Origin: Flavobacteria bacterium BBFL7
GTDB taxonomy: Bacteria > Bacteroidota > Bacteroidia > Flavobacteriales > Flavobacteriaceae
Direction of reading: 5' to 3'
Assembly (NCBI GenBank): GCA_000153385.1
Contig: CH672374.1
Span: forward strand, 1,304,544-1,368,543
DNA: 64,000 nt
The position numbers were made by a program, and so were the translations under genes. Position 1 is the first letter of the stretch. Every line of letters begins with the position of its first letter. Below the pieces are notes generated by a model. It was not told where the DNA came from. It saw only the letters and a list, made by a program, of their open reading frames with translations, and searched no databases. Positions 17,094-25,760 of the stretch are shown here, in pieces.

Positions 17094-18608
17094 TTGAACA
17101 AGAAAACGATATTAATGATTCTCGATGGATGGGGAATCACGCAAGACCCAAAAGTTAGCGCCATCGCTCAAGCACAGACTCCTTTTATAGATAGTCTATA
17201 TGATCAATATCCACATGCGACATTGCGTACAGATGGCGAGCACGTTGGATTACCAGAAGGGCAAATGGGAAATAGTGAAGTAGGCCACATGAATCTAGGT
17301 GCTGGCCGTATTGTCTATCAAGATCTAGCCAAAATCAATAAAGCTATTAAAGAAGATACGCTTAAAGATGAGCAGGTTCTTGTTGATGCACTCGCTTTCG
17401 CGAAAGCGAATTCCAAAAAAGTTCACTTCTTAGGGTTATTATCTGATGGTGGAGTTCATGCGCATATAGACCATTTAAAAGCACTATTAGATGTAGCTGA
17501 AAGTCATGAAATAGAAGATGTTTTTATACATGCCTTTACTGATGGACGTGATGTAGACCCAAAGTCTGGCGCAAGTCATGTTGCAAATCTAGAAAAGCAT
17601 ATCTCTGGAACTAATGCACAACTGGCAACTGTTACTGGACGCTATTTTGCAATGGATAGAGATCAACGCTGGGAACGTGTTAAAAAAGCCTATGATGTAA
17701 TCGTTCATGGAATGGGACAACCATCGCATGATGCTACTGATTCTATAAAAGAATTTTATAACCAAGGTGTTACTGATGAGTTTATAGAACCTATCGTGGT
17801 TCTTAATGGAACAGAACCAGTAGCTACTGTTGAAGATGGTGATGTTATCATATTCTTTAACTATCGTACGGATCGTGGTCGTGAGTTAACTCAAATGTTA
17901 TCACAGCAAGACTATCACGAGCAAAATACTCATGCGTTAGATTTATATTATGTAACCATGACAAAGTATGATGATAGCTACAATAATGTAAAAGTCATCT
18001 TTGAAAAAGATAATCTCAAAAACACTTTAGGTGAAGTATTAGCTGATGCTGGTAAAACTCAAATACGTATTGCCGAAACTGAGAAATATCCACACGTGAC
18101 TTTCTTTTTTAATGGTGGTCAAGAAAAACCATTTAAAGGAGAGCAAAGAATTATGTGTAACTCTCCTAAAGTAGCAACCTATGACTTGCAACCAGAAATG
18201 TCCATCGATTGTGTTTCAAGTAGTATTATACCTGAAATTAACAGACAGGTTGCAGATTTTATATGTCTTAATTTTGCAAATCCTGATATGGTAGGCCATA
18301 CAGGCTCTATGGAGGCTGCAGTAAAGGCATGTGAAGCTGTTGATCAAGCAGCACATGATGTTATAACAGCTGCAATGGAACAAGATTACACGATTATTGT
18401 TATTGCTGATCATGGAAATTGCGAGGTAATGCTAAATCCTGATGGATCAGTAAATACTGCACACACGACCAATCCGGTACCTATTATTTTAGTAGATAAA
18501 GATTTAAAAGAAGTTAAAGACGGCATCTTGGGTGATATAGCTCCTACTATATTAAAGTTAATAGGTGTTAAACAACCTGAAGAAATGACTCAAAATTCGT
18601 TACTTTAA
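17094..18608 (+). CDS. gpmI: Cofactor-independent phosphoglycerate mutase
   Basis: Converts 3-phosphoglycerate to 2-phosphoglycerate in glycolysis without bisphosphoglycerate. The alkaline-phosphatase-like core starts with metal-binding Asp11 (LDGWG) and nucleophile Ser61 (MGNSEVGHMNLGAGR). The C-terminal metal blocks NFANPDMVGHTG and VIADHGNCE are intact. At 504 residues the length is normal. The start is a TTG at 17094, because the next ATG lies inside the conserved first strand. The palindrome is read as ALAFAKAN (about residues 98-105), where the family aligns without an obvious gap. Confidence 0.96.
   Translation: MNKKTILMILDGWGITQDPKVSAIAQAQTPFIDSLYDQYPHATLRTDGEHVGLPEGQMGNSEVGHMNLGAGRIVYQDLAKINKAIKEDTLKDEQVLVDALAFAKANSKKVHFLGLLSDGGVHAHIDHLKALLDVAESHEIEDVFIHAFTDGRDVDPKSGASHVANLEKHISGTNAQLATVTGRYFAMDRDQRWERVKKAYDVIVHGMGQPSHDATDSIKEFYNQGVTDEFIEPIVVLNGTEPVATVEDGDVIIFFNYRTDRGRELTQMLSQQDYHEQNTHALDLYYVTMTKYDDSYNNVKVIFEKDNLKNTLGEVLADAGKTQIRIAETEKYPHVTFFFNGGQEKPFKGEQRIMCNSPKVATYDLQPEMSIDCVSSSIIPEINRQVADFICLNFANPDMVGHTGSMEAAVKACEAVDQAAHDVITAAMEQDYTIIVIADHGNCEVMLNPDGSVNTAHTTNPVPIILVDKDLKEVKDGILGDIAPTILKLIGVKQPEEMTQNSLL
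17396..17405. repeat. Palindromic repeat core (inside gpmI)
   Basis: A complete 14-mer with flanking CGC/GCG, read as A-F-A-K-A in GpmI. Confidence 0.9.
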
Positions 18609-18612
18609 CCTT

Positions 18613-19194
18613 ATGAAAAAGATTATACTATTATTAACCGTAATACTGTTAGCTAGTTGTGGAACGCAAAAAGCAACAACAGAAAAGGAAGCTACTGTTG
18701 CTCAACCTGAAGTACCGGCAATACCAGAACCACCTAAAACACCAATTCTAGTTAATGGGCATTTATCTGGTATTCAAACTAAGGATGCTTTTATGCAAGA
18801 GCCATTTTCAACTTGGTTCACACCACGTTATAACGCATACAGTCTCGACGAAGAAACAAAAAGCACGCTAGCTGATGCTATGAAAGATGTTGAAATCAGA
18901 GCTTATATGGGAACCTGGTGCGGCGATTCAAAACGTGAAACACCTATGTTTTACAAACTATTAGATGAAGTAGGTTTTAAAGAAAAAAATCTAACACTAA
19001 TCACTGTAGATAGATCAAAATCAAAACCAGAAGAATTAGTTTCCGGTTATAATGTAGTAAGAGTACCTACTTTTATCTTTTATCGCGGTGGACAGGAAAT
19101 AGGCCGATATGTAGAGCGACCAAGAGAAAGTCTAGAAAAAGATATTTTAAAAATAGTAACTGGAGTGCCTTATAAACATTCTTACGATAATTAA
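18613..19194 (+). CDS. Thioredoxin-fold lipoprotein with a CGDS active site
   Basis: Signal peptide with lipobox LASC (Cys16), a Pro-rich linker (about 31-43), then a thioredoxin-like domain. The active site reads GTWCGDS, with Cys103 and Ser106 instead of a second cysteine. The cis-Pro motif RVPTF is present. A monothiol site cannot run a normal disulfide exchange cycle alone, so it could act as an isomerase-like or peroxide-reactive protein, or simply bind partners. It starts 4 nt after the gpmI stop, so the two are cotranscribed. CGDS variants are, to my memory, not rare in this phylum. Confidence 0.82.
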   Translation: MKKIILLLTVILLASCGTQKATTEKEATVAQPEVPAIPEPPKTPILVNGHLSGIQTKDAFMQEPFSTWFTPRYNAYSLDEETKSTLADAMKDVEIRAYMGTWCGDSKRETPMFYKLLDEVGFKEKNLTLITVDRSKSKPEELVSGYNVVRVPTFIFYRGGQEIGRYVERPRESLEKDILKIVTGVPYKHSYDN

Positions 19195-19206
19195 ATGACA
19201 ACTATT

Positions 19207-19233
19207 AACCCAGCAAATGCTGGGTTTCTTTTT
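19207..19233 (+). terminator. Rho-independent terminator
   Basis: AACCCAGCA (19207-19215) pairs perfectly with TGCTGGGTT (19218-19226) around AA, followed by a T-rich run. It closes the gpmI-thioredoxin unit and lies 11 nt before the cupin start. Confidence 0.9.
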
Positions 19234-19243
19234 AAGAAGAATT

Positions 19244-19603
19244 ATGAGCGCAATTAATCTCAATGAAAAACTCAACTTATTTCAAGAAACCTGGACTCCT
19301 AAGATTATAGGCGAGCTTAATGGGCAACAAGTAAAACTTGCAAAACTTAAAGGCGAATTTGTATGGCATCAACATGAGAATGAAGATGAACTTTTCTATG
19401 TGGTGAAAGGTCAATTAATCATTGAACTAAGAGATCAAACGATTACTCTTAAAGAAAGAGAAATGTACATCGTACCGCGTGGTGTAGAACATAAACCTAT
19501 CGCGCATGAAGAAGTTCACGTGATGCTATTTGAACCTGTAAGCACAGCACATACAGGTGATGTAGAACATGAGTTAACTAAGGATGAGTTAGACTGGATA
19601 TGA
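19244..19603 (+). CDS. Small cupin protein
   Basis: A single-domain cupin of 119 residues. Cupin motif 1 is WHQHENEDELFYVVKG (two His, one Glu) and motif 2 is PRGVEHKP with the last His, so the metal site is complete. The ATG at 19244 is preferred. In-frame sequence upstream of it runs back into the terminator hairpin. Substrate is unknown. Proteins like this are often annotated as mannose-6-phosphate isomerase-like or cupin_2, without evidence of sugar isomerisation. Confidence 0.85.
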   Translation: MSAINLNEKLNLFQETWTPKIIGELNGQQVKLAKLKGEFVWHQHENEDELFYVVKGQLIIELRDQTITLKEREMYIVPRGVEHKPIAHEEVHVMLFEPVSTAHTGDVEHELTKDELDWI

Positions 19604-19710
19604 TTTTAGAAATCAGCCTTAATATTCTTTAGTGTTCTTTATGCTTATTAAAACAAGCTTTCCTATCTGTTTTTAATTTTTATTTTTAAAAGCATCGCGT
19701 TTGGAATTGC

Positions 19711-19718
19711 TATTTTTG
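19711..19718 (+). promoter_or_regulatory. -7 promoter box of map
   Basis: TATTTTTG matches TAnnTTTG and ends 17 nt before the map start codon. No clear -33 TTG is seen at the usual spacing. Confidence 0.5.
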
Positions 19719-19734
19719 CACTTTATTACAATCT

Positions 19735-20544
19735 ATGATAGTTACTAAAACTCGAGAAGAATTAGAAATAATGCGTCGTGCTGCACTTATGGTAAGTAAA
19801 ACACTTGCTATGGTTGCTGCCGAGATCAAACCTGGTGTCACTACTTTAAAATTAGACACCATGGCCGAAGAATTTATACGTGATCATGGAGCTATTCCAG
19901 GATTTAAAGGTTTATATGATTGTCCTAGTACTCTACTTATTTCACCTAATGAAGAAGTAGTACATGGTATACCAAAGGATGTAGAAATAAAAGATGGTGA
20001 CGTACTATCTGTGGACTGCGGTGCCATCGTAGACGGATTTTATGGAGATCATGCTTATACATTTGCAGTAGGTGAAATACCTCAAGAGACGCAAGATTTA
20101 TTAGATCGTACTAAAAATTCTTTATACTTGGGTATTGAGCAATTCCGTGTAGGGAATCGTGTAGGTGATGTAGGCTATGCTATCCAGAATTATTGTGAAG
20201 GATTTGGTTATGGTGTAGTACGTGAACTAGTAGGTCATGGACTAGGTCGCACCATGCATGAAGATCCACAAATGCCTAATTATGGAAAGCGTGGACGCGG
20301 GAAAAAATTTGTAGAAGGAATGACTGTTGCTATAGAGCCTATGATTAATCTAGGTACTAAAGACATCAAGCACTATCCAGATGGATGGACTATTAAAACT
20401 CGTGACATGAAACCTAGTGCACACTTTGAGCACGATATCGCGATTGTAGATGGAGAACCTCGTCTATTAAGTACGTTTGATTATATATATGAAGTATTAG
20501 GAATTACTTCAAACGAAGAAGATCCTTATCGCTGGAAGGATTAA
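19735..20544 (+). CDS. map: Type I methionine aminopeptidase
   Basis: Removes the N-terminal Met from nascent proteins. All five metal ligands of the pita-bread fold are present: Asp94, Asp105, His168, Glu201 and Glu232 (E. coli 97, 108, 171, 204, 235), along with catalytic His77. At 269 residues it is type Ia, with no N-terminal zinc-finger or SH3 extension. It has its own TAnnTTTG promoter box just upstream and is followed after 28 nt by a methyltransferase gene. Confidence 0.97.
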   Translation: MIVTKTREELEIMRRAALMVSKTLAMVAAEIKPGVTTLKLDTMAEEFIRDHGAIPGFKGLYDCPSTLLISPNEEVVHGIPKDVEIKDGDVLSVDCGAIVDGFYGDHAYTFAVGEIPQETQDLLDRTKNSLYLGIEQFRVGNRVGDVGYAIQNYCEGFGYGVVRELVGHGLGRTMHEDPQMPNYGKRGRGKKFVEGMTVAIEPMINLGTKDIKHYPDGWTIKTRDMKPSAHFEHDIAIVDGEPRLLSTFDYIYEVLGITSNEEDPYRWKD

Positions 20545-20572
20545 GTAAGGATTGATTTAGGATCAACTTTAA

Positions 20573-21346
20573 ATGAAAAAACTCTTCAAATTCTTCCTCA
20601 ACCTTATCCCAAGGCCATGGCTCATCAGCTTAAGTTATTGGGTGCGTCCACTAATGGCGTGGTGGTATCGTGGTGATCAATATACAGACCCTATAGATGG
20701 GAAATCTTTTAAGAGCTTTTTACCTTATGGCTACGGAACCGTGAGAGAAAATGTCCTTTCTCCTTCTACTCTATCTCTCGAGCGTCACCGTTTACTTTGG
20801 TTGTACCTCAATAGAGAAACAGATTTACTTACTCACCCACAATCGCTATTGCATTTTGCACCAGAACAATGTTTTTATAAACGCTTCCGCGAAAGCGAAA
20901 CTATTAACTACACGACTACAGATTTACTTTCTCCACTGGCAGATGTTAAGGCAGATATTTGTAACCTCCCGTTTGAAGATAACAGTTATGATTTTATATT
21001 ATGTAATCATGTCTTAGAACATATTCCTGATGATGAGACTGCAATGAAAGAATTGTATCGTGTCTTAAAACCTGGTGGAAAAGCCATTTTACAAATTCCG
21101 TTAGAAAATGACCGAGACGTAACCTTTGAAGATGATTCTATAACTGATAAAGAAGAGCGCGCTAGGATTTTTGGCCAGTATGACCATGTGCGAGTTTATG
21201 GAATGGATTATTTTGACCGTTTAAAATCTATTGGATTTCAAGTGGATGCCGTGGATTACACAGCACATCTGTCTGCAAATGAAGTAGATAAATACAGACT
21301 AGCACAAGGAGAATTAATCCCTGTTGTGACTAAATCTGTGGTTTAA
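20573..21346 (+). CDS. Class I SAM-dependent methyltransferase
   Basis: A Methyltransf_11-type domain occupies the C-terminal two thirds of 257 residues. The post-I acidic residue is in TTTDLLSP, motif II/III is NSYDFILCNHVLEHIPDD and the LKPGGKAILQIP block follows. The usual glycine-rich motif I is poor (LLHFAPEQ). The N-terminus (about 1-40) is basic and amphipathic. Substrate is unknown. A variant of the palindrome (one base changed) encodes RFRES just after motif I. The 3' end overlaps the convergent apbE by 17 bp. Confidence 0.82.
   Translation: MKKLFKFFLNLIPRPWLISLSYWVRPLMAWWYRGDQYTDPIDGKSFKSFLPYGYGTVRENVLSPSTLSLERHRLLWLYLNRETDLLTHPQSLLHFAPEQCFYKRFRESETINYTTTDLLSPLADVKADICNLPFEDNSYDFILCNHVLEHIPDDETAMKELYRVLKPGGKAILQIPLENDRDVTFEDDSITDKEERARIFGQYDHVRVYGMDYFDRLKSIGFQVDAVDYTAHLSANEVDKYRLAQGELIPVVTKSVV
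20885..20894. repeat. Palindromic repeat, one-base variant TTCCGCGAAA
   Basis: The left arm carries one substitution, T to C, within an otherwise complete CGCTTCCGCGAAAGCG. It is read as R-F-R-E-S in the methyltransferase. Confidence 0.75.
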
Positions 21347-22364
21347 TATATTGATTAAAACCTGGCGTGAGTTCAAATCGTAGCATTCCATTATCATCCA
21401 TATACATTATAATAACCTCGATTTCTGGTATGTTTTTGAGCAGTACTCTAGATTTTTCTAATGGCATTGCCATAAGAGCTGTCGCATAACCATCTGCTAG
21501 TGTACAATTATTTGCAATAACATTTACTCCTATGACTTGTGATGGCTGTGCAAGTCCAGTAATCGGGTTTACAGTATGTACATATTCAATTCCTGTAGAT
21601 TCATCTACTTTATACTTGCGGTAATTGCCACTACCAGCCATGGCCTTATCTTGTAAATTAATAGCCATAAGCGTTTTAGTTCCTTGGGAACCGCTTTTAG
21701 GATCATTAATACCGACTAGAAATGGCGCATCCTTTTCTATATTTTTACCCTTTGTGATAACCTCGCCACCTACCTCTACAATATAGTTCTCAACTCCTTT
21801 TTCATCCAGCATTCTAGCGATATAATCTACTAATGTACCTTTGGCAATGGCGTTGTATTCAAGATATATTCCTGGTTGTGTGGATGATACTTTGTAACCT
21901 TGATTGTTAGAGGTACTTTTTATATCCATTTTATAAAACCCAACAAATTGTACTAGACTATCAATTTGTTTTTGTGATGGAGCACTGGTTTGTTCTCCGT
22001 CTGCTCCAAATCCGTAAGCATTTACAAGATTTCCGACCGTTGGATCAAAGTATCCATCAGTCTTGCGATAGATTTCTTGAGCAGCATCAAAAACTTCTTT
22101 AAATGCCTTACCTACAACAACAGTGGAGTCCCCATCGTTAATTCTATTAATATCAGATCCAGGTACCCATGTAGACATGCTTTGATTAAACATATCAATT
22201 ATTGCGTCTATATCTTCTGTAAGCTCCAGCGGCTCATCATGAAAAGCTTTTATTCCATATGTGGTGCCTATCGCATTGCCTACAAAAGTTTGTGGTGCAG
22301 TTAGTTCTTGTTTCTTTTCACAAGAAACTACCGTAAGGATTAGTAATAAGATTAATTTTCTCAT
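21330..22364 (-). CDS. apbE: FAD:protein FMN transferase
   Basis: Lipoprotein (lipobox VVSC, Cys15) of the ApbE family. It covalently attaches FMN to Thr residues of periplasm-facing proteins such as NqrB, NqrC and RnfG using FAD. Family features visible are TYGIKAF near the N-terminus, YLEYNAIAKGTLVDYIA (with G-K), VGGEVITKG and the Mg-binding block ADGYATALMAM. Length 344 is normal. Natural targets, NqrB and NqrC, are encoded about 9 kb away in the same window. It overlaps the upstream 119-residue gene by 4 bp (ATGA), and the convergent methyltransferase by 17 bp. Confidence 0.95.
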   Translation of the reverse strand: MRKLILLLILTVVSCEKKQELTAPQTFVGNAIGTTYGIKAFHDEPLELTEDIDAIIDMFNQSMSTWVPGSDINRINDGDSTVVVGKAFKEVFDAAQEIYRKTDGYFDPTVGNLVNAYGFGADGEQTSAPSQKQIDSLVQFVGFYKMDIKSTSNNQGYKVSSTQPGIYLEYNAIAKGTLVDYIARMLDEKGVENYIVEVGGEVITKGKNIEKDAPFLVGINDPKSGSQGTKTLMAINLQDKAMAGSGNYRKYKVDESTGIEYVHTVNPITGLAQPSQVIGVNVIANNCTLADGYATALMAMPLEKSRVLLKNIPEIEVIIMYMDDNGMLRFELTPGFNQYIKPQI

Positions 22365-22720
22365 TTAATTTCAATTAAACCAGCAAAGTTCACAGTATAG
22401 TCTTCTTCGTGATGAACTGGTATTTCGTAATTTTTTGAATTAGCTAGCCCTACACCAGCATAATAAGTACGTGCTTTAAATTTAACGCCATGATCTTTAA
22501 GCTTATTCATAAACACTTGATCATACTCAACTGGGTTTGCAGGATAAGAGACTGCTCTTACTACAACAAAATGAAGGATTTTATTCTTAAGTGCCACAAA
22601 CTGAGGATTTTTTTTAGGCTTAGAGTTAATTGATATAAACTCAAACCCTAATTCTTCCATTTCCTTTCCTACGATATTCATCGCTAGTTGATGCAGTTCT
22701 TGTTCTGTAAGTGGTGTCAT
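22361..22720 (-). CDS. Conserved small protein co-translated with apbE
   Basis: A soluble 119-residue protein with an alpha/beta pattern, no signal peptide and no cysteines. From memory, homologues in this class are sometimes labelled as an NQR subunit F, but no Fe-S or flavin motif is visible, so I do not accept that name. Its stop overlaps the apbE start by 4 bp, suggesting a linked function, possibly in flavinylation. The promoter box TATTTTTG ends only 4 nt before the ATG. Confidence 0.75.
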   Translation of the reverse strand: MTPLTEQELHQLAMNIVGKEMEELGFEFISINSKPKKNPQFVALKNKILHFVVVRAVSYPANPVEYDQVFMNKLKDHGVKFKARTYYAGVGLANSKNYEIPVHHEEDYTVNFAGLIEIK

Positions 22721-22724
22721 GTTA

Positions 22725-22732
22725 CAAAAATA
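22725..22732 (-). promoter_or_regulatory. -7 box of the small protein-apbE operon
   Basis: TATTTTTG on the minus strand. The expected transcript start (about 22718) coincides with the ATG at 22720, which implies a leaderless mRNA or a slightly different start site. Confidence 0.5.
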
Positions 22733-22835
22733 GTCACTAAGTGATCAATAGACTAAAAAGGTTTACTTAAAACAATGAGTAGCTTCATAAAAAAGTAGAT
22801 ATGTTTATATTTAGGCACTAACCTACTCTATCCTT

Positions 22836-25754
22836 ATGAAAAGAATAGCTCTTTTGATATTCACCCTAATTTTTACGTTCTCTTGTAAAAAAGAAACAGA
22901 AACAATTACTACTGCCCAATTAGACCAACCACTTACTTCTTATGTAAACACTTTTGTAGGAACCGGTGGACATGGGCACACTTATCCTGGAGCAACCTTG
23001 CCTTTTGGAATGATGCAATTAAGTCCAGACACTAGACTCGATGGTTGGGATGGATGTAGTGGTTATCATTATACAGACGATGTGATTTATGGATTCTCAC
23101 ATACTCATTTAAGTGGAACAGGTGTAAGCGATTACGGCGATATTCTTTTGATGCCTACTACTAAACCTATTCTACACAACGGTGCCGATGGAAAAGAAGG
23201 CTACTCTTCAAAATTCTCTCACGATAAGGAAAAAGCCAGTCCAGGATATTATGAAGTGCACCTAGACGATACTGATATAGACGTGCGATTAACAGTTACA
23301 GAACGTGCAGGAATGCATGAATATCGCTTTCGCGAAAGCGAGAACCAATACGTCATCCTAGACTTATTACATAGAGATAAATTACTGGAGCATGATTTAC
23401 AATTATTATCCGATACTGAGATTACTGGAAAACGATACTCCAGTGCATGGGCTACTAAGCAAATGCTGTATTTCTACATCAAAACATCGCATCCTATTAA
23501 AAACTGGAATCGTAAGTACGTAACTACACCAGAAATTGAAGCCCTAGAACTGGACAATCCCGATAATGAACCTGTCACCATCAAAATAGGAATAAGTCCA
23601 GTAGATGAAGAAGGAGCAAAACGCAATCTTGAAGCTGAAATAGGTGATAAAGATTTTAACACCATTAAGAAAGAGGCAAACAATGCTTGGGAAAAACAGT
23701 TACATAAAATAGTTATTGAAGATGATAATAACGATAACAAAGTAAATTTCTACAGCGCTCTATATCACACCATGATTGCTCCAAATTTATATCAAGATGT
23801 AGATGGTCGATATAGAGGAATGGATCTAGAAATTCACGAAACACAAGATTTTGATTACTACACGGTTTTCTCACTTTGGGACACTTATAGAGCTGCTCAT
23901 CCATTATACACCATTATTGAACAAGAGCGGACTAACGATTTTATCAACACTTTTACTGCTAAATATGAGGAAGGTGGCATTATGCCCATATGGGATTTGA
24001 GCGGTAATTACACCGGTTGTATGATAGGTTACCATGCCGTACCTGTAATAGCCGATGCCTACATGAAAGAAATACGCGGCTATAATGTAGACCTAGCTTT
24101 TGAAGCTATGAAACACAGTGCAACTAGAGATAAATTAGGCTTAGATTCTTATAAATCTTTAGGGTTTATTCCTGTAGAATTGGAAAGTGAGTCTGTTTCT
24201 AAAACGCTAGAATATGCCTATGACGATTGGACCATCGCGCAAATGGCGCAAGAATTAAATAAACCTGACGACTATAAAACTTATATTCAAAGAGCTCAAT
24301 ATTACAAAAACCTCTATAATCCGGCCACTGGTTTTCTTCAAGGTAGAATGCGCAATACCTGGTTTGCACCTTTCAAACCAGAAGAAGTCAATTTTAATTA
24401 CACTGAGGCTAACGCATGGCAGTATAGTTTATATACTCCACAGGACATCTCTGGCCATATTAAATTGATGGGAGGAAATGCTGCTTATGAAACACATCTA
24501 GACAAAATGTTTAGTGCCTCCATGGAAACTTCAGGACGTCATCAAGCAGATATTACTGGTCTTATAGGTCAATATGCACATGGCAATGAACCTAGTCACC
24601 ACATGGCTTATCTCTACAACTATGTAGGTAAACCGCACAAAACACAAGAGAAAGTTTATGAAATATTAACCTCACTCTATCACAATGCGCCAGATGGAGT
24701 GTCTGGTAATGAAGACTGTGGACAAATGAGCGCTTGGTATGTGCTCAGTTCGCTAGGATTTTATCCGGTGACTCCAGGTTCAAATCAGTATATTATTGGC
24801 ACACCTCTTTTTGACAAAGCGACGATCAATCTGGAAAACGGAAAGCAATTCACTATAGAGAAGCACGGTGATGGTAAGTATATCGCTTCCGCGAAAGCGA
24901 ATTCTCAACCACACTATAATTCTCACATAACTCACGATCTTATAATGAACGGTGGTACGCTAGCGTTTGAGATGAATAAAGAAGCTACCGATTGGGGAAC
25001 AGCTCAAGAAAACTGGCCAGTATCTTCTATTAAAGATGAACTTATTATTACACCACCATTTATAGAAAAAGGTAAAATCGCTTTTGCAGACTCTACCGTA
25101 ATTCATTTAAATCAGGTTAATGAAAATGCAACTATGTTCTACTCCAGAGATGAGTCTGCATGGCAAGAATATAGTAAACCGATTACTTTATATAATGCAG
25201 GAACATTATCTGTAATCGCTCGTAACGGTGATAAAAAAAGTCCAGTGGTCACTACAGCTTTTTACAAATATGATAAAGATATGAAAGTGACCTTAAATCA
25301 TTCTTACGCAAACGAGTACAGCGCTGGTGGTAATGATGCATTAATCGATGGTATGAGAGGTACTGATGATTTCCGTTCTGGAGCCTGGCAAGGAACTCAG
25401 AATGAAGATTTAGATGTGGTTATAGATTTAGGCAACCCTAGAACTATTAGTAGTGTAGAAGTAGGTTTTCTAAAAGATCAACGCAGCTGGATTTTCTGGC
25501 CTAAGACTGTGACTTTTGAATTCTACAATGAACATGGTGATATGGTGAAAAATATTAATCGCAATATACCAGAAACAGGAAAAGAAGAAGTGTCTAAAGT
25601 CTTTAGACCTCGCCTAGAAACTCCAGACATTCAGGATAAAATTAAGTTTATTAAAATGAAAGCTACCACATATGGGCAATTACCTAAATGGCATTTGGGA
25701 TATCCTTTGGACGGTACCTCATGGATTTTCATAGATGAAATTAACGTAAACTAA
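22836..25754 (+). CDS. GH92 alpha-mannosidase lipoprotein with C-terminal binding domains
   Basis: Exo-acting alpha-mannosidase of glycoside hydrolase family 92, acting on high-mannose N-glycans and related mannosides. Lipobox FSCK (Cys17) anchors it in the outer membrane. Family blocks are VNTFVGTGGHGHTYPGATLPFGM, HTHLSGTG, GNEPSHHMAYLYN and GNEDCGQMSAWYVLSSLGFYP, which carry the Ca-site and acid/base residues. At 972 residues it is about 200 longer than the core. The tail resembles a chitobiase-C-like strand region (about 755-820) and an F5/8 type C (CBM32-like) domain (about 830-970). It holds one exact palindrome (RFRES) and one variant. It starts the three-gene glycan unit. TATATTTA, a near -7 box, lies about 20 nt upstream. 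Confidence 0.95.
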   Translation: MKRIALLIFTLIFTFSCKKETETITTAQLDQPLTSYVNTFVGTGGHGHTYPGATLPFGMMQLSPDTRLDGWDGCSGYHYTDDVIYGFSHTHLSGTGVSDYGDILLMPTTKPILHNGADGKEGYSSKFSHDKEKASPGYYEVHLDDTDIDVRLTVTERAGMHEYRFRESENQYVILDLLHRDKLLEHDLQLLSDTEITGKRYSSAWATKQMLYFYIKTSHPIKNWNRKYVTTPEIEALELDNPDNEPVTIKIGISPVDEEGAKRNLEAEIGDKDFNTIKKEANNAWEKQLHKIVIEDDNNDNKVNFYSALYHTMIAPNLYQDVDGRYRGMDLEIHETQDFDYYTVFSLWDTYRAAHPLYTIIEQERTNDFINTFTAKYEEGGIMPIWDLSGNYTGCMIGYHAVPVIADAYMKEIRGYNVDLAFEAMKHSATRDKLGLDSYKSLGFIPVELESESVSKTLEYAYDDWTIAQMAQELNKPDDYKTYIQRAQYYKNLYNPATGFLQGRMRNTWFAPFKPEEVNFNYTEANAWQYSLYTPQDISGHIKLMGGNAAYETHLDKMFSASMETSGRHQADITGLIGQYAHGNEPSHHMAYLYNYVGKPHKTQEKVYEILTSLYHNAPDGVSGNEDCGQMSAWYVLSSLGFYPVTPGSNQYIIGTPLFDKATINLENGKQFTIEKHGDGKYIASAKANSQPHYNSHITHDLIMNGGTLAFEMNKEATDWGTAQENWPVSSIKDELIITPPFIEKGKIAFADSTVIHLNQVNENATMFYSRDESAWQEYSKPITLYNAGTLSVIARNGDKKSPVVTTAFYKYDKDMKVTLNHSYANEYSAGGNDALIDGMRGTDDFRSGAWQGTQNEDLDVVIDLGNPRTISSVEVGFLKDQRSWIFWPKTVTFEFYNEHGDMVKNINRNIPETGKEEVSKVFRPRLETPDIQDKIKFIKMKATTYGQLPKWHLGYPLDGTSWIFIDEINVN
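23328..23337. repeat. Palindromic repeat core (inside GH92 gene)
   Basis: A complete 14-mer with CGC/GCG flanks, read as R-F-R-E-S. Confidence 0.9.
24887..24896. repeat. Palindromic repeat, one-base variant TTCCGCGAAA (inside GH92 gene)
   Basis: The same left-arm substitution as the copy at 20885; read as A-S-A-K-A. Confidence 0.75.
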
Positions 25755-25760
25755 CTCAGA

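Noticed and set aside
22361-22720. Naming this gene as NQR subunit F
   Set aside because: The true nqrF is at 28259-29566. This protein has no cysteines and no FAD or NADH motif.
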